DNA of 44,120 nt from Sivonenia sp049582005 (GCA_049582005.1 JBAUTB010000097.1:1-44120); one strand, 5' to 3'; shown: positions 32,399-41,549, counted from the stretch's first letter. A program made the numbers and translations. The notes: generated by a model not told the origin, from the letters alone.

Positions 32399-34696
32399 TC
32401 AACTCGCTTCTTCCTGTCCTACTAAACTGGGGTCAAACTCTTCAGCCGGAGCTTTGAATCCACACTCTTTGTTGGAGCACTGAACCATGTCGCCCCGCTT
32501 CAAGGGCTTAAATACCAGAATCGAGGAACATTCTGGGCAAGGCTTCTTAATCGGCTTGTTCCAAAGTACGAAATTGCAGCTATTGGGGTCTTTTGAACTG
32601 TACTCACTGCACCCGTAGAATAAGCCCCGACGGCCCTTACGTTCCACAATTTGGCCCTTGTGGCAAACTGGGCACTCCAAGCCTACCTTCTTAAGAATGG
32701 GCTGGTTGTGCCCGCATTCAGAGCATTTGAGATATTCGCCAAAGCGACCGTATTTGGCAATCATAGGCTCATGACCGCATTGACTACAAACTTCACCGGG
32801 AACAGGTCGTTCCTTCGGGGCTGGTTCATTTTGGGGCGTGAGGGGATGGGTATGCTTGCATTCTGGATAGCCAGAGCAACCCAAGAAATTGCCGTACTTG
32901 CTGGATTTCTGAAGCATGGGTAGGCCACATTGAGCGCACAGATACTTCGTGACAATCAGGATGCGGTCCATTTCCTCGGTGGCTGTTTCGAGGGTCTTCA
33001 GGAAAGGCTCATAGAAACTAGCCAAGAGTTCACCCCAAGGACGTCCTCCACTCTCCACTTCATCCAACTCGGTTTCCATGTTGGCGGTGAAGTCCGTGTC
33101 TACAATATTCGGGAAATGCTGGACCAATTGAGCATTGACCGCCAGACCCAATTCGGTTGGCTGGAGCATCCTTCCTTCTTTCTTGACATAGCCACGGTCT
33201 TGAATAGTCGCAATCGTGGGCGCGTAGGTAGAAGGACGACCAATGCCCATCTCTTCCATGACCTTGACCAAGGTGGCTTCTGAGTAGCGGCTAGGAGGCT
33301 GGGTGAAATGCTGCTTGGGAAGCAGCTCTTTCAGGTTTACCACTTCCCCTTCTTCCAAAATTGGGACTTGCTGCTTTTTCTCTTCCTCTTCGGTGCTATC
33401 TTCTTCCCTTGCTTCTAGATAGACCCGTTGGTAACCATCAAATTTGGTCTGGGTGCTAGAAAGACGGAAGAGAGGGTCTTTTTTACCCTTGAGGTTGCCG
33501 CAAATCTCAATGGTTTGGATCGCCAGAATGGCCGCGCTCATCTGAGAACTGACAAAACGCTGCCAGATCAGGCGATAGAGGCGGTACTGGTCAGCGCTGA
33601 GAAATGGCTTGAGCTCTTCTGGGGTGCGGACGATTTCTGTGGGACGGATTGCTTCGTGGGCGTCCTGCCCCCCCTTCGCGGCTTTCCCCTGACGACGGGT
33701 TTTTGGTAAATATTGTTTGCCGTACTGGGCTTCAATGTACTCAGCAGCAGCATCCTGCGCCGTTTCTGCTATGCGGGTGGAGTCCGTTCGCATGTAAGTA
33801 ATCAAACCGATGGGGCCTTCACTACCCAATTCAATCCCTTCGTATAGCTGCTGAGCGGCCATCATGGTCCGCTTTACCGAAAAGTTAAGAGCCGTGGAGG
33901 CTTCCCGCTGCAAACTACTGGTGATGAACGGGAACTGAGGCTCTTGCCTACGATCCTTGGTCTTGATGGAGCTGACTTTGTATTCCGTTACGCCCCTAAG
34001 AGCCGCTAGGACTTCATCCATAGCCTGCTGGGTATCAATCTCTGGTTTCTTACCATCCAGGCGGCTTAATTCTGCTTCAAAGGCACGCTTTTGCTTGTCT
34101 TTAACAAATTGAGCAGCCAGGGTCCAGTATTCTTTGCTCTGAAAGGCCTGAATTTCCTGCTCTCGGTCACAGATTAGACGTACAGAGACCGACTGTACCC
34201 GACCAGCAGAAAGACCCCGTTTAATCTTCTTCCAGAGCAGAGGACTGAGCTTATATCCAACCAAGCGGTCTAGGACTCTGCGGGCTTGTTGCGCATCTAC
34301 CCGATTTTGGTCAATTTCGCGGGGATTTTGAACAGCAAACTGGACAGCTTCTTTGGTAATTTCGTTAAATTGAATCCGCTTCATTTTCTCCGGTGGAAGT
34401 TGGAGAATGTGGGCCAGATGCCAAGCGATAGCTTCCCCTTCCCGGTCCGGGTCAGGTGCCAGGAGCACTTGGTCTACGCCTTTAGCAGAGTTCCGCAGTT
34501 CCTTGACGACTTCTTCTTTGTCAGGGATTACTACATATTTAGGAATGAATCCTTTGGCGATATCCACTCCTATTTCTTTGGTGGGAAGATCGCGAATGTG
34601 GCCTGCCGAAGCTCTAACCACATACCCTTTGCCCAAGATCTTACTGATCGTTTTGGCTTTAGCTGGGGATTCAACAATGACGAGAGATTTACTCAT
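32399..34696 (-). CDS. topA: DNA topoisomerase I
   Basis: A 765-residue type IA topoisomerase that relaxes negative supercoils by cutting one strand. The Toprim domain begins MSKSLVIVESPAKAKTI and contains the acidic DPDREGEAIAWH. The active-site tyrosine is Tyr301 in GLITYMRTDSTRIAE. The C-terminus has four zinc-ribbon units with Cys pairs (CAQCGLPM, CSQCGHEP, CPVCHKGQ, CPECSSIL), typical of bacterial TopA. An acidic linker (REEDSTEEEEKK) lies near residue 430. It is the second gene after rlmN on this strand, 157 bases apart with hairpins between, so it probably has its own promoter. Confidence 0.97.
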   Translation of the reverse strand: MSKSLVIVESPAKAKTISKILGKGYVVRASAGHIRDLPTKEIGVDIAKGFIPKYVVIPDKEEVVKELRNSAKGVDQVLLAPDPDREGEAIAWHLAHILQLPPEKMKRIQFNEITKEAVQFAVQNPREIDQNRVDAQQARRVLDRLVGYKLSPLLWKKIKRGLSAGRVQSVSVRLICDREQEIQAFQSKEYWTLAAQFVKDKQKRAFEAELSRLDGKKPEIDTQQAMDEVLAALRGVTEYKVSSIKTKDRRQEPQFPFITSSLQREASTALNFSVKRTMMAAQQLYEGIELGSEGPIGLITYMRTDSTRIAETAQDAAAEYIEAQYGKQYLPKTRRQGKAAKGGQDAHEAIRPTEIVRTPEELKPFLSADQYRLYRLIWQRFVSSQMSAAILAIQTIEICGNLKGKKDPLFRLSSTQTKFDGYQRVYLEAREEDSTEEEEKKQQVPILEEGEVVNLKELLPKQHFTQPPSRYSEATLVKVMEEMGIGRPSTYAPTIATIQDRGYVKKEGRMLQPTELGLAVNAQLVQHFPNIVDTDFTANMETELDEVESGGRPWGELLASFYEPFLKTLETATEEMDRILIVTKYLCAQCGLPMLQKSSKYGNFLGCSGYPECKHTHPLTPQNEPAPKERPVPGEVCSQCGHEPMIAKYGRFGEYLKCSECGHNQPILKKVGLECPVCHKGQIVERKGRRGLFYGCSEYSSKDPNSCNFVLWNKPIKKPCPECSSILVFKPLKRGDMVQCSNKECGFKAPAEEFDPSLVGQEEAS

Positions 34697-34765
34697 CGGG
34701 CCTGCTCTTAAGTAATAGAGTCCTTAGTCCATTATTTAGCATGCAAATAACCCGCTGTCGTGCAA

Positions 34766-34847
34766 CCCCCCTTCCTCCTCTTAGGGGGGATAGGCACATA
34801 AGACTCTATGACAGAGGAGGTTTGAGCCTTTTCATAAATCATTTATG
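34766..34847 (-). terminator. Two hairpins between rlmN and topA
   Basis: CATAAA-TCA-TTTATG (34833-34847) lies just after the rlmN stop. CCCCCC (34766-34771) pairs with GGGGGG (34784-34789) around 12 bases. TCCTCCTC in that loop can also pair with GAGGAGG at 34815-34820, giving an alternative fold. The pair could end rlmN transcription or form the topA leader. A T-rich run is not obvious. Confidence 0.35.
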
Positions 34848-34853
34848 AATTTA

Positions 34854-35882
34854 TTATTTCGCCTGTAAAAAAGCTCGACGGCGTAGCTGTCCACAGGCAG
34901 CACTGTGATCGACTCCACGGGTTTGGCGTACGGAAACAGCCACGCCTGCTCGCTCTAAGGTAGAACGAAAATTTTCTACTTGTTTAGGAGTGGGACGGTC
35001 AAAGCGAGCTTCGTCTACAGGATTAAACGGAATCAGGTTGACATGACTTTGGAACCCTTTAACCCGTGCGGCTAATTCTTCTGCATGCTTGGGCAAATCA
35101 TTGAAGCCCGACAGAAGGACGTATTCAAAACTAATTCGTCGGCCTGTAGTCCGTACATATTCCCGACAATCTGCCAAGAGATCTGCGTAGGGATAGTTCT
35201 TGGCCGTTGGTACAATCTGCTCACGCAAGGTTTGATTAGGTGCATGCAGGCTGACCGCCAAGGTGACTTGAAGATGCTCCTGGGCAAAATCCCGGATTTT
35301 GCCGGGGATGCCTACGGTAGAAACAGTAATCTGTCGCTGACCGATACCAATTTCTTGATTGAGGGCGCGCAGAGATTTGATAACCCGGGGCAGATTATGC
35401 ATTGGTTCACCCATACCCATATAGACAATATGGGAAGCGCGGCGGCCCATTTCTTCTTGGACTGTGAGGACTTGGTCCACAATTTCATGGACTTCTAAGT
35501 GCCGCGCAAAGCCAGAATAACCGGTGGCACAGAAGGTGCAGCCCATGGCACATCCCACTTGGGAAGAAACACAGACAGTCAGGCGGTTGTCACTGGGAAT
35601 GCCTACGGTTTCGATAGTTTGCCCATCGGCAAGAGTCAGGAGGAACTTGATGGTTCCATCCGGCGTGGGGGTCTGTAGAGCAATGGTGGAACGACCTACG
35701 GGCGTTTTGTTTTGTTCTCGCCAACTTTTAGGAAAGACTGTCACCTCATCCAAAGAACGAATGTTGCGGGTATAGAGCCATTGATGGAGTTGCTTGGCAC
35801 GGTAAGAAGGCTGGCCTTGTTCGATAACCCATCGTGTGAGTTCTTCTGAAGAAAAACCCAAAAGGGGCATGATGCTATTCAT
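34854..35882 (-). CDS. rlmN: 23S rRNA/tRNA adenine-C2 methyltransferase RlmN
   Basis: A 342-residue radical SAM methyltransferase that methylates A2503 of 23S rRNA and A37 of some tRNAs. The cluster motif is C-x3-C-x2-C at Cys111, Cys115 and Cys118 (CAMGCTFC), and the methyl-shuttling C-terminal cysteine is Cys330 in RGVDHSAACGQLRR. Other segments are YMGMGEPMHN and SLHAPNQTLR. The frame begins with GTG at 35888; ATG at 35882 is taken here, but without a clear ribosome-binding site ATG 35870 is also possible. It is divergent from the FAD oxidoreductase gene. Confidence 0.95.
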   Translation of the reverse strand: MNSIMPLLGFSSEELTRWVIEQGQPSYRAKQLHQWLYTRNIRSLDEVTVFPKSWREQNKTPVGRSTIALQTPTPDGTIKFLLTLADGQTIETVGIPSDNRLTVCVSSQVGCAMGCTFCATGYSGFARHLEVHEIVDQVLTVQEEMGRRASHIVYMGMGEPMHNLPRVIKSLRALNQEIGIGQRQITVSTVGIPGKIRDFAQEHLQVTLAVSLHAPNQTLREQIVPTAKNYPYADLLADCREYVRTTGRRISFEYVLLSGFNDLPKHAEELAARVKGFQSHVNLIPFNPVDEARFDRPTPKQVENFRSTLERAGVAVSVRQTRGVDHSAACGQLRRRAFLQAK

Positions 35883-36105
35883 AAACACATTCTAGTAAAG
35901 ATATACTCTAAATATTTTTTTCAGAGGATAATTGGAAGTAGGGGAAAGTGGACAGGCCCATTGATGATAAGTGTGTAGTAGCTATTGATTTTATAGATAT
36001 CACCCCAAGGATAGACCTGTCAAAATAGTCTATCGCTTTCTAGATTAACAACAAAACTCAATAGGTTCAGCAATTGAAGAGGTTCCAGAAGAAGGGAGAG
36101 TGCTC

Positions 36106-37653
36106 ATGGAAATTTTTGATTATGTGATTTTAGGAGCGGGATTGGGAGGACTGTCGACGGCAGCCTGTTTGACCAAACAAGGATACCGAGTAGCCGTCTT
36201 GGAACGGCACTATTTAGCGGGTGGAGCTTGCCATAATTTTAGCTATGGAGACTACACGTTTTGTGCGGATGTCCACTACGTTTCCCAATGTGGTTCCGGG
36301 CAGACAATTCACCAGTTTTTAGACTATATCGGAGCAGAAATTCCCTTTAATTCTTTGGATCCTGATTGTATTGACCGAGTGATTACACCTGAGGTTGATT
36401 TTAAAATCCCTTTGGGATGGGAAAATCTGAGGGAACGCTTGCTTTCCACCTTCCCGGAAGAGGCGGTTCCGATTAACCGTTATTGTGATGAAATTAAACA
36501 TATCCATGAAGAGTCGAGGAGCATCCTGTCTGAAGTGCATTGGTATGAACAGAAATGGACTGATTGGCTAAAACTGCCTAAATATTGGCATCTTTTTTCT
36601 AGACGGAACTGGACTTTGCAAGACCTCTACGATGATGTGGGGCTCTCTCCAAAGCTTCAGGATCTGCTGGCAGGCCAAAGCGGTGACTATGCTCTTCCTC
36701 CTAACCAAATTGCTCTATATACCCATTCTTCTTTAGTAAGCGATTATGCGGAGGGTGCTTACTATCCCAAGTATCACTTCAAATCTTTCATCAATACTGT
36801 TGTTGCATCGATCACCGATGGAGGTGGGGTGATTGAATACAACACGCCAGTTGAATCTATCCAAGTCCTTAATCATGAAGTTATGGGAGTTGTGGCAGGA
36901 GGTAAGACCTATCAAGCGACGAAGGCGTATATCAGCGATTTAGACCCCAAAAAGACTGTCCAGCTTATGGGAGATAACGCTTTAAGTAAAGAAGAACATC
37001 ATCGACTGACGGATTATGAATATTCAGCGAGTGCCTTCAATATTTATCTGGGTTTAGACCACACTTTTGAACCAGAAAAGTATGGTATTGGCAACTGGAA
37101 TGTTTGGTATTATCCCACTGGTAATCTCAACGCATCCTATCAGCGTCAACTAGAAGGCGATCTCCGGCACCCCTGGATTTTTCTCTCTTGTCCAACGATG
37201 AAGTCCCGCGAACCTGGTATGGCTCCCGATGGTAACCATGTTCTAGAGATTGTTACCGTTTGTCCCTATGAATCTTTTAAGGAGTTGCACGAAACCGACG
37301 CCAAAGCCTACACAGAGAAAAAGCGGGAAGTCTATCATGACATAATGCAGAGTGTGCGGGCCCTTATTCCTGACATCAATCACTACACCCGGATGAAGCT
37401 CTACGGGACTCCGATCACCACTGAACACTATTTAGGCCAACCTCACGGCAATATCTACGGGGCCAAACTAATTCCTGAACAAGTGGGGCTTAACCGCTTA
37501 GGTTATCGTACAGAAATCCCAAATCTGCTCCTTGTCGGTGCTTCTGCGGGATATCCGAGCGTTCCTGGTGTGATTGGGAATGGTATGGATGTGGCTGAAT
37601 TGTTGACGGGGCAAACTTTCCGCCAGCATGCTCGGGTTGCTGAGTTAGTTTAA
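36106..37653 (+). CDS. FAD oxidoreductase, carotenoid isomerase/retinol saturase-like
   Basis: A 515-residue flavoprotein of the phytoene desaturase superfamily. The dinucleotide motif YVILGAGLGGLSTA begins at residue 6, then LERHYLAGGACHNFSYGDYTF and a C-terminal FAD contact GVPGVIGNGMDVAELL. The HY after the N-terminal domain and the GxGxx-FLDYIG segment resemble CrtISO and retinol saturase rather than CrtI desaturases. It probably isomerises, saturates or oxidises a polyene, but the substrate cannot be named. The ATG at 36106 has GGGAG seven bases upstream; a GTG at 36100 is in frame. The gene is more AT-rich than rlmN and topA. It lies at the left edge of the mobile island. Confidence 0.8.
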   Translation: MEIFDYVILGAGLGGLSTAACLTKQGYRVAVLERHYLAGGACHNFSYGDYTFCADVHYVSQCGSGQTIHQFLDYIGAEIPFNSLDPDCIDRVITPEVDFKIPLGWENLRERLLSTFPEEAVPINRYCDEIKHIHEESRSILSEVHWYEQKWTDWLKLPKYWHLFSRRNWTLQDLYDDVGLSPKLQDLLAGQSGDYALPPNQIALYTHSSLVSDYAEGAYYPKYHFKSFINTVVASITDGGGVIEYNTPVESIQVLNHEVMGVVAGGKTYQATKAYISDLDPKKTVQLMGDNALSKEEHHRLTDYEYSASAFNIYLGLDHTFEPEKYGIGNWNVWYYPTGNLNASYQRQLEGDLRHPWIFLSCPTMKSREPGMAPDGNHVLEIVTVCPYESFKELHETDAKAYTEKKREVYHDIMQSVRALIPDINHYTRMKLYGTPITTEHYLGQPHGNIYGAKLIPEQVGLNRLGYRTEIPNLLLVGASAGYPSVPGVIGNGMDVAELLTGQTFRQHARVAELV

Positions 37654-37851
37654 CCTAAAAGTCATGCCGGAATTTTGGAAAGTACTGGGCGAATAATCTT
37701 GTTCGCTACTATCTCAAATAGGGCTATTTCATAGATAGTTGTCTGGCAGCATAATTGTTTGCTTTTCATCTCTTATAGGCTTTGAATTTGCGTCGGATAG
37801 AGCATCACATCATTATCCGTATCTTTTCTGGGGTGAGCTGTGCAAAGCTTT

Positions 37852-38087
37852 CTATAAGTTCAAATCGTTGAGTACTTGAATAATCGCTGCCTTCGTTTTA
37901 GGTAGGTCTGCATAAACAGTTTCGAAAACGCGTTCTAAGTTAACACTAGTATAGCCATGAGTCAGTTTATCACGCATCCCAGCCATGCTGCGCCAGGGGA
38001 ATAGAAGGATATTGCTGAAGAATATCTTCAGGAATACGTTTAGTGGCTTCTCCAAAAACTATTTTGGGCCCAAGGATATTATCAGGT
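37852..38087 (-). pseudogene. hepT (HEPN/MNT toxin-antitoxin) remnant, truncated and frameshifted
   Basis: Two frames joined at the run of four G/C bases at 37996-37999 give a continuous HepT C-terminal half: VFGEATKRIPEDILQQYPSIP, then WRSMAGMRDKLTHGYTSVN and LERVFETVYADLP. The RNase motif R-x4-H-x-Y is intact as RDKLTHGY. One extra C in the run shifts the frame and creates an early stop. The N-terminal half is missing, because transposase sequence of the opposite strand begins at about 38092. The partner nucleotidyltransferase MntA is absent. The system is therefore dead here. An ATG-started 67-codon frame covers only the last part and is not taken as a gene. Confidence 0.75.
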
Positions 38088-38091
38088 CAAG

Positions 38092-38691
38092 TTGATGAAT
38101 GGAATAAATCTAACACAAGAAACCACCAGTGAATGTCTGATTAATTTTGGACAGGGCCATGATGCAAAATTTTCTGATTCAACCCTTAGTATGATTTCCG
38201 AAAACACTCTGGGAATGATGGATAGAGGATTTGCCAGTTGGGAGTTTCTGGATCAAATGAGCCAGACCAAGACCCTGTTTGTGGTGCGTATTAAGAACAA
38301 TATGAAAACTGAATTTGACCATCAACGATATCGCGTGGTTTGGTTCTGTGATGTGGAAAGCCAAACGGAATACCGCCTGGCGACTAATGTCAATCAGATG
38401 AGCAATGAAGAAGTGAGTGATACCTATCGTCAGCGCTGGCAAATCGAGGTTCTATGGAAGTTCTTGAAGATGCACCTTAAACTGGACAGATTAATCACGA
38501 AAAATGTGAATGGTGTGAGGTTACAAATTTATATCGCTTTGATTGGGTATTTGATTTTAGAATTGATGGAAGTTGCAGTATTTTATGGCCATTGGTTGTT
38601 AGATAAGTTTCGCTATTTGCAACTCGAATTAAGTCGTCGGTGTTCGATTATCCATTGGAGCTATGATCTGCTCCCAGATATGCTTGTATAG
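38092..38691 (+). pseudogene. IS4-family transposase, 5'-truncated
   Basis: The 199-codon frame corresponds to the C-terminal half of a DDE transposase. MMDRGFASWEFLDQM carries the second catalytic Asp and YRQRWQIEVLWKFLK matches the IS4 signature Y-x2-R-x3-E-x6-K, so the last Glu is intact. The N-terminal DNA-binding part and the first Asp are missing, because hepT sequence begins immediately upstream. I saw no terminal inverted repeats. The element cannot move by itself. Its downstream neighbour sequence (38692-38979) shows no recognisable gene and only AT-rich DNA. Confidence 0.8.
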
Positions 38692-38979
38692 TTTTATATG
38701 AACTTTTATATCTAGATTCAACACTTCTGATCGGCAATAATTGACCAAGAGGCCGATTTATTGCGCTACTGTTTGCAAACCGCTCGAAAGAAGTTTTTTG
38801 ATAGTGGTTTGCTGGAAAATGAGGTGTCTGTTTGTGCTTTGGCTTCCGTTTTTTCTCACTGAGACAGTGTCCTTGAAGATGCGGCATGGCTCCTGCCTTC
38901 TTGAACCATGACTTAAATCCTAAACCAGAAACTCATTCCTTAAGTTGACAGTATGTCTAGATTGTTGGATCCAACGATT
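38692..38979. other. Gene-free stretch after the IS4 fragment
   Basis: About 290 bases without a credible coding region. It probably holds the 3' non-coding end of the IS4 remnant and decayed sequence. An ORF of 79 codons on the minus strand has no family features and no start context. Confidence 0.4.
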
Positions 38980-39810
38980 TTATGAGTCAACCAAAAGTAG
39001 TGCATCCTCGACTTCCTCAGCCCAGACCCTGAAAGAAGTCAGTTCATTGTTACCGAACGTTGTTGTCAGGGCCACATCAGCAGCATCACGACCGCGCGCC
39101 ATGAGCACGCGACCAATACGTGGGATGTTGTTGCGCGCGTCAAACGCATACCATCTGCCGCCGAGAAATACCTCGAACCATGCGCTGAAATCCATCGGTT
39201 CCACCAGCGGTACCCCAATGTCGCCAAGATAACCTGTGCAGTAGCGCGCCGGGATGTCCATAATCCGACAAAAGGTGATCGCCAGATGCATATAATCGCG
39301 GCATACACCCGTGCCTTCATGAAAGGTCTCCAAAGCAGTTCGATTGGCGCGTGCCTGCATGTAGTCGAAGCGGATATGCTGGTGCACAAAGTTGCAGATC
39401 TCGACCACGCGGGACCAACCGGGTAACGTCTGACTGAACAGAGTCCTGGCGATCTCTATTAACTCACTGTCCACCTCACAGTAACGGCTGGCAAGCAAAA
39501 ATAGCAGAACATCATCCGGTAGATGCTCCACATTGTGCTGTGGAGCATCCCAAACCTGTGGGTCTGGCTCCCCGCTATCTTCAACGATTGCATTATTGCG
39601 AAACACGACGCGCCCGGATGGAGCGAGGATTCGCCCGCAACGGTTTCCATAGAGATCCAGGTACTCCGTCAAGGGGGTCCAAGGTTCTATCTGCAAGCAC
39701 TCCGGCTTTCTGACGGTTGCCGTACGTGAAGGGTGGAGGTAGAGCATCAGAACCGTCGCCGTAGGCTGTAGAAAAGTAAGTGAAATTTCGTATCCGACTC
39801 TAATCAACAT
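38980..39810 (-). CDS. Transglutaminase-like cysteine protease family protein
   Basis: A 276-residue protein of the bacterial transglutaminase-like superfamily. The N-terminal beta-rich domain (YEISLTF...LMLYLHPSR) precedes the core with Cys170 in GTGVCRDYMHLAI and Asp224 in WYAFDARNN. Where most members have a catalytic His before W-x-EV, the sequence is MDFSAWFEVFL, with Ser209. I recall this as normal for the subfamily found in Anbu/ATP-grasp/alpha-E clusters, which also ends RIGRVLMARGRDAADVAL. It has a good ribosome-binding site (CAGGAGA). Next to it on the same strand is an apparent Anbu remnant, which supports this assignment. Base composition is GC-richer than the neighbours, so it may have been acquired. 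Confidence 0.8.
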   Translation of the reverse strand: MLIRVGYEISLTFLQPTATVLMLYLHPSRTATVRKPECLQIEPWTPLTEYLDLYGNRCGRILAPSGRVVFRNNAIVEDSGEPDPQVWDAPQHNVEHLPDDVLLFLLASRYCEVDSELIEIARTLFSQTLPGWSRVVEICNFVHQHIRFDYMQARANRTALETFHEGTGVCRDYMHLAITFCRIMDIPARYCTGYLGDIGVPLVEPMDFSAWFEVFLGGRWYAFDARNNIPRIGRVLMARGRDAADVALTTTFGNNELTSFRVWAEEVEDALLLVDS

Positions 39811-39948
39811 AAGGCTCTGTCTCCTGACTCCCAGAGTGGGATTGCATACAAGAAGAGATACGGATTACCTCAACACTACTACAAATTACCTTTTCCCTTG
39901 CGACAGATCCCATCTAAACTCGCAAGGGGCTCCCTGCAAGAGTGTCTG

Positions 39949-40000
39949 GTAAGCGCAGCTCACGTGAAGCTGTCACCCAGCGAGCTGTAAGCGAAGCTCA
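39949..40000. repeat. Pair of 14-bp direct repeats
   Basis: GTAAGCGCAGCTCA (39949-39962) and GTAAGCGAAGCTCA (39987-40000) differ at one base and are 38 bp apart. They lie in the spacer between the Anbu remnant and the transglutaminase gene, which otherwise shows no gene. Role unknown. Confidence 0.4.
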
Positions 40001-40095
40001 TTTACGAAGGAATCCTTACGGTCACCCACGTTCACTCAGAACTTCCACCGGGCTGCATGGCGAGTTCCCCGCGCGCGGCCCATAGGGGAGCACTC

Positions 40096-40246
40096 CTACC
40101 ATTCCAGCTCGGGCAGCTCCCGGAACACTTTGCGAACGCCCTCACTCCAGTCTGCGCTCAATGCCGAAAAATAAGAGTCGCCCTCGTTGAAGCGTCGCCG
40201 CATACGGATCTCCAGGCTGTCCCGCTCGTAGCAAACTAGATGAGTT
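40096..40246 (-). pseudogene. C-terminal remnant of an Anbu-type proteasome-like protease
   Basis: On the minus strand a frame open from the IS256 end reads LVCYERDSLEIRMRRRF, NEGDSYFSALSADWSEGVRK, and VFRELPELEW before TAG. The end (Y-x-x-L-x-x-x-W-x-x-G-x-R-x-x-F-x-x-LP-x-x-W) fits the C-terminus of Anbu, a bacterial proteasome-type peptidase. It lies upstream of, and co-directional with, a transglutaminase-like gene, a known partner of Anbu. The first four-fifths of the gene, with the N-terminal nucleophile, are gone and replaced by an insertion element. The assignment is by pattern and context only. Confidence 0.55.
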
Positions 40247-40269
40247 TGTAAAATAAACTGTGTCAGAAG
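40247..40269 (+). repeat. Left terminal inverted repeat of the IS256 element
   Basis: The core AAATAAACTGTGTCAGA is shared with the right end in inverse orientation; TGTA before it is TGTC in the right end. The exact outermost base is uncertain by a few positions. Confidence 0.75.
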
Positions 40270-40325
40270 TCAAAGTCTACGCTCCGACTGACTAAAGTCA
40301 ACTATTCGTGTACCAGGAGAAGACG

Positions 40326-41549
40326 ATGGTTATCCGACCTGAACTGATTGATGAATTATTGCAAGATTGCAGCGATCCCAAAGATTTGGTTGGGGAAGGA
40401 GGGTTGCTCAAGCAGCTGACAAAGGCTCTGGTAGAACGCTGTTTGGAAACGGAAATCCGTGTACATCTGAATGACCCAAAGTATGAACAGAGGGGAAAAG
40501 CCAGGGGAAATCGACGCAATGGGCACAGCCACAAGACCCTGAAGGGAGAATTCGGGGAAACGACGATTGCGGTGCCGCGAGACCGCCAGGGGGAGTTTGA
40601 ACCGCAGGTGGTGAAAAAGCGCCAAACCCATTTTGATGGGTTTGGCGAGAAGATCATCGCTCTGTACGGACGAGGCATGACTGTGCGGGATATTCAAGCT
40701 CAGCTCCAGGATCTCTATGGGGTAGAGGTATCGGCTGGGCTAATTTCCGAGGTGACGGATGCCGTCATAGATGAAGTGAAAGCCTGGCAAAGCCGCCCCC
40801 TGGATTCGGTGTATCCGATTGTTTGGATGGATGCCTTGGTGGTGAAGGTGCGGGAAAACTCTCGAGTCATCAACAAAGCCTTGCATTTGGCCTTGGGGGT
40901 GAATCTGAGTGGGAAAAAAGACCTTTTAGGTATCTGGATGACCCAGAATGAGGGAGCCAAGTTCTGGTTATCCGTGCTGACGGACTTGAAGAATCGAGGC
41001 GTCCAGGACATCCTGATTGCCTGCGTGGATGGTCTGACGGGTTTCCCTGAGGCTATCGCAGCGGTTTACCCGCAGACACGGGTGCAGTTGTGCATGGTGC
41101 ACCTGGTGCGGACCTCCTTACGGTATGTGTCCTACAAACATCGCAGGGAACTTTGTGCTGACCTAAAAGCAATTTACTCCGCGGCCACTGAAACTGAGGG
41201 GGAACTAAACCTAGAGCTATTTGCTGAGAAGTGGGACGGACGTTATCCGACGATTAGTAAGCTGTGGCGAGAGCACTGGGTGAATGTGATCCCGATGTTT
41301 AGTTTTCCCCCCGAAATCCGCCGAGTAATTTACACCACCAATGCGATTGAGTCGTTGAATATGGGCTTACGCAAAGTAACTCGCAATCACCGAATTTTTC
41401 CCAACGATGAAGCGGCTCTCAAGGTGGTCTACTTGGCGATCCAAAATATGTCCAAAAAGTGGACCGCGCCAATTCGAGATTGGAAAGCAGCCCTCAATCG
41501 ATTTGCGATTGAGTTTGAAGGACGACTTCCAATTGGACTTTGCCTCTGA
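40326..41549 (+). CDS. IS256-family transposase
   Basis: A 407-residue mutator-type DDE transposase. The catalytic residues are Asp169 (IVWMDALVVK), Asp235 (ACVDGLTGF) and Glu342 (TTNAIESLNMGLRK), with the C/H pair in LCMVHLVR. Length is normal for the family and no frameshift is present, so it may be active. The ATG at 40326 is preceded by CAGGAGAAG; the frame starts 18 bases earlier but without such a site. The C-terminal codons overlap the right inverted repeat at 41543-41565. Confidence 0.95.
   Translation: MVIRPELIDELLQDCSDPKDLVGEGGLLKQLTKALVERCLETEIRVHLNDPKYEQRGKARGNRRNGHSHKTLKGEFGETTIAVPRDRQGEFEPQVVKKRQTHFDGFGEKIIALYGRGMTVRDIQAQLQDLYGVEVSAGLISEVTDAVIDEVKAWQSRPLDSVYPIVWMDALVVKVRENSRVINKALHLALGVNLSGKKDLLGIWMTQNEGAKFWLSVLTDLKNRGVQDILIACVDGLTGFPEAIAAVYPQTRVQLCMVHLVRTSLRYVSYKHRRELCADLKAIYSAATETEGELNLELFAEKWDGRYPTISKLWREHWVNVIPMFSFPPEIRRVIYTTNAIESLNMGLRKVTRNHRIFPNDEAALKVVYLAIQNMSKKWTAPIRDWKAALNRFAIEFEGRLPIGLCL

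Noticed and set aside
38648..38887. A 79-codon minus-strand frame overlapping the end of the IS4 transposase
   Set aside because: Low-complexity, basic, without family features; overlaps a clear transposase end.
40057..40239. A 60-codon plus-strand frame before the IS256 element
   Set aside because: The minus-strand frame over the same bases fits the Anbu C-terminus much better.
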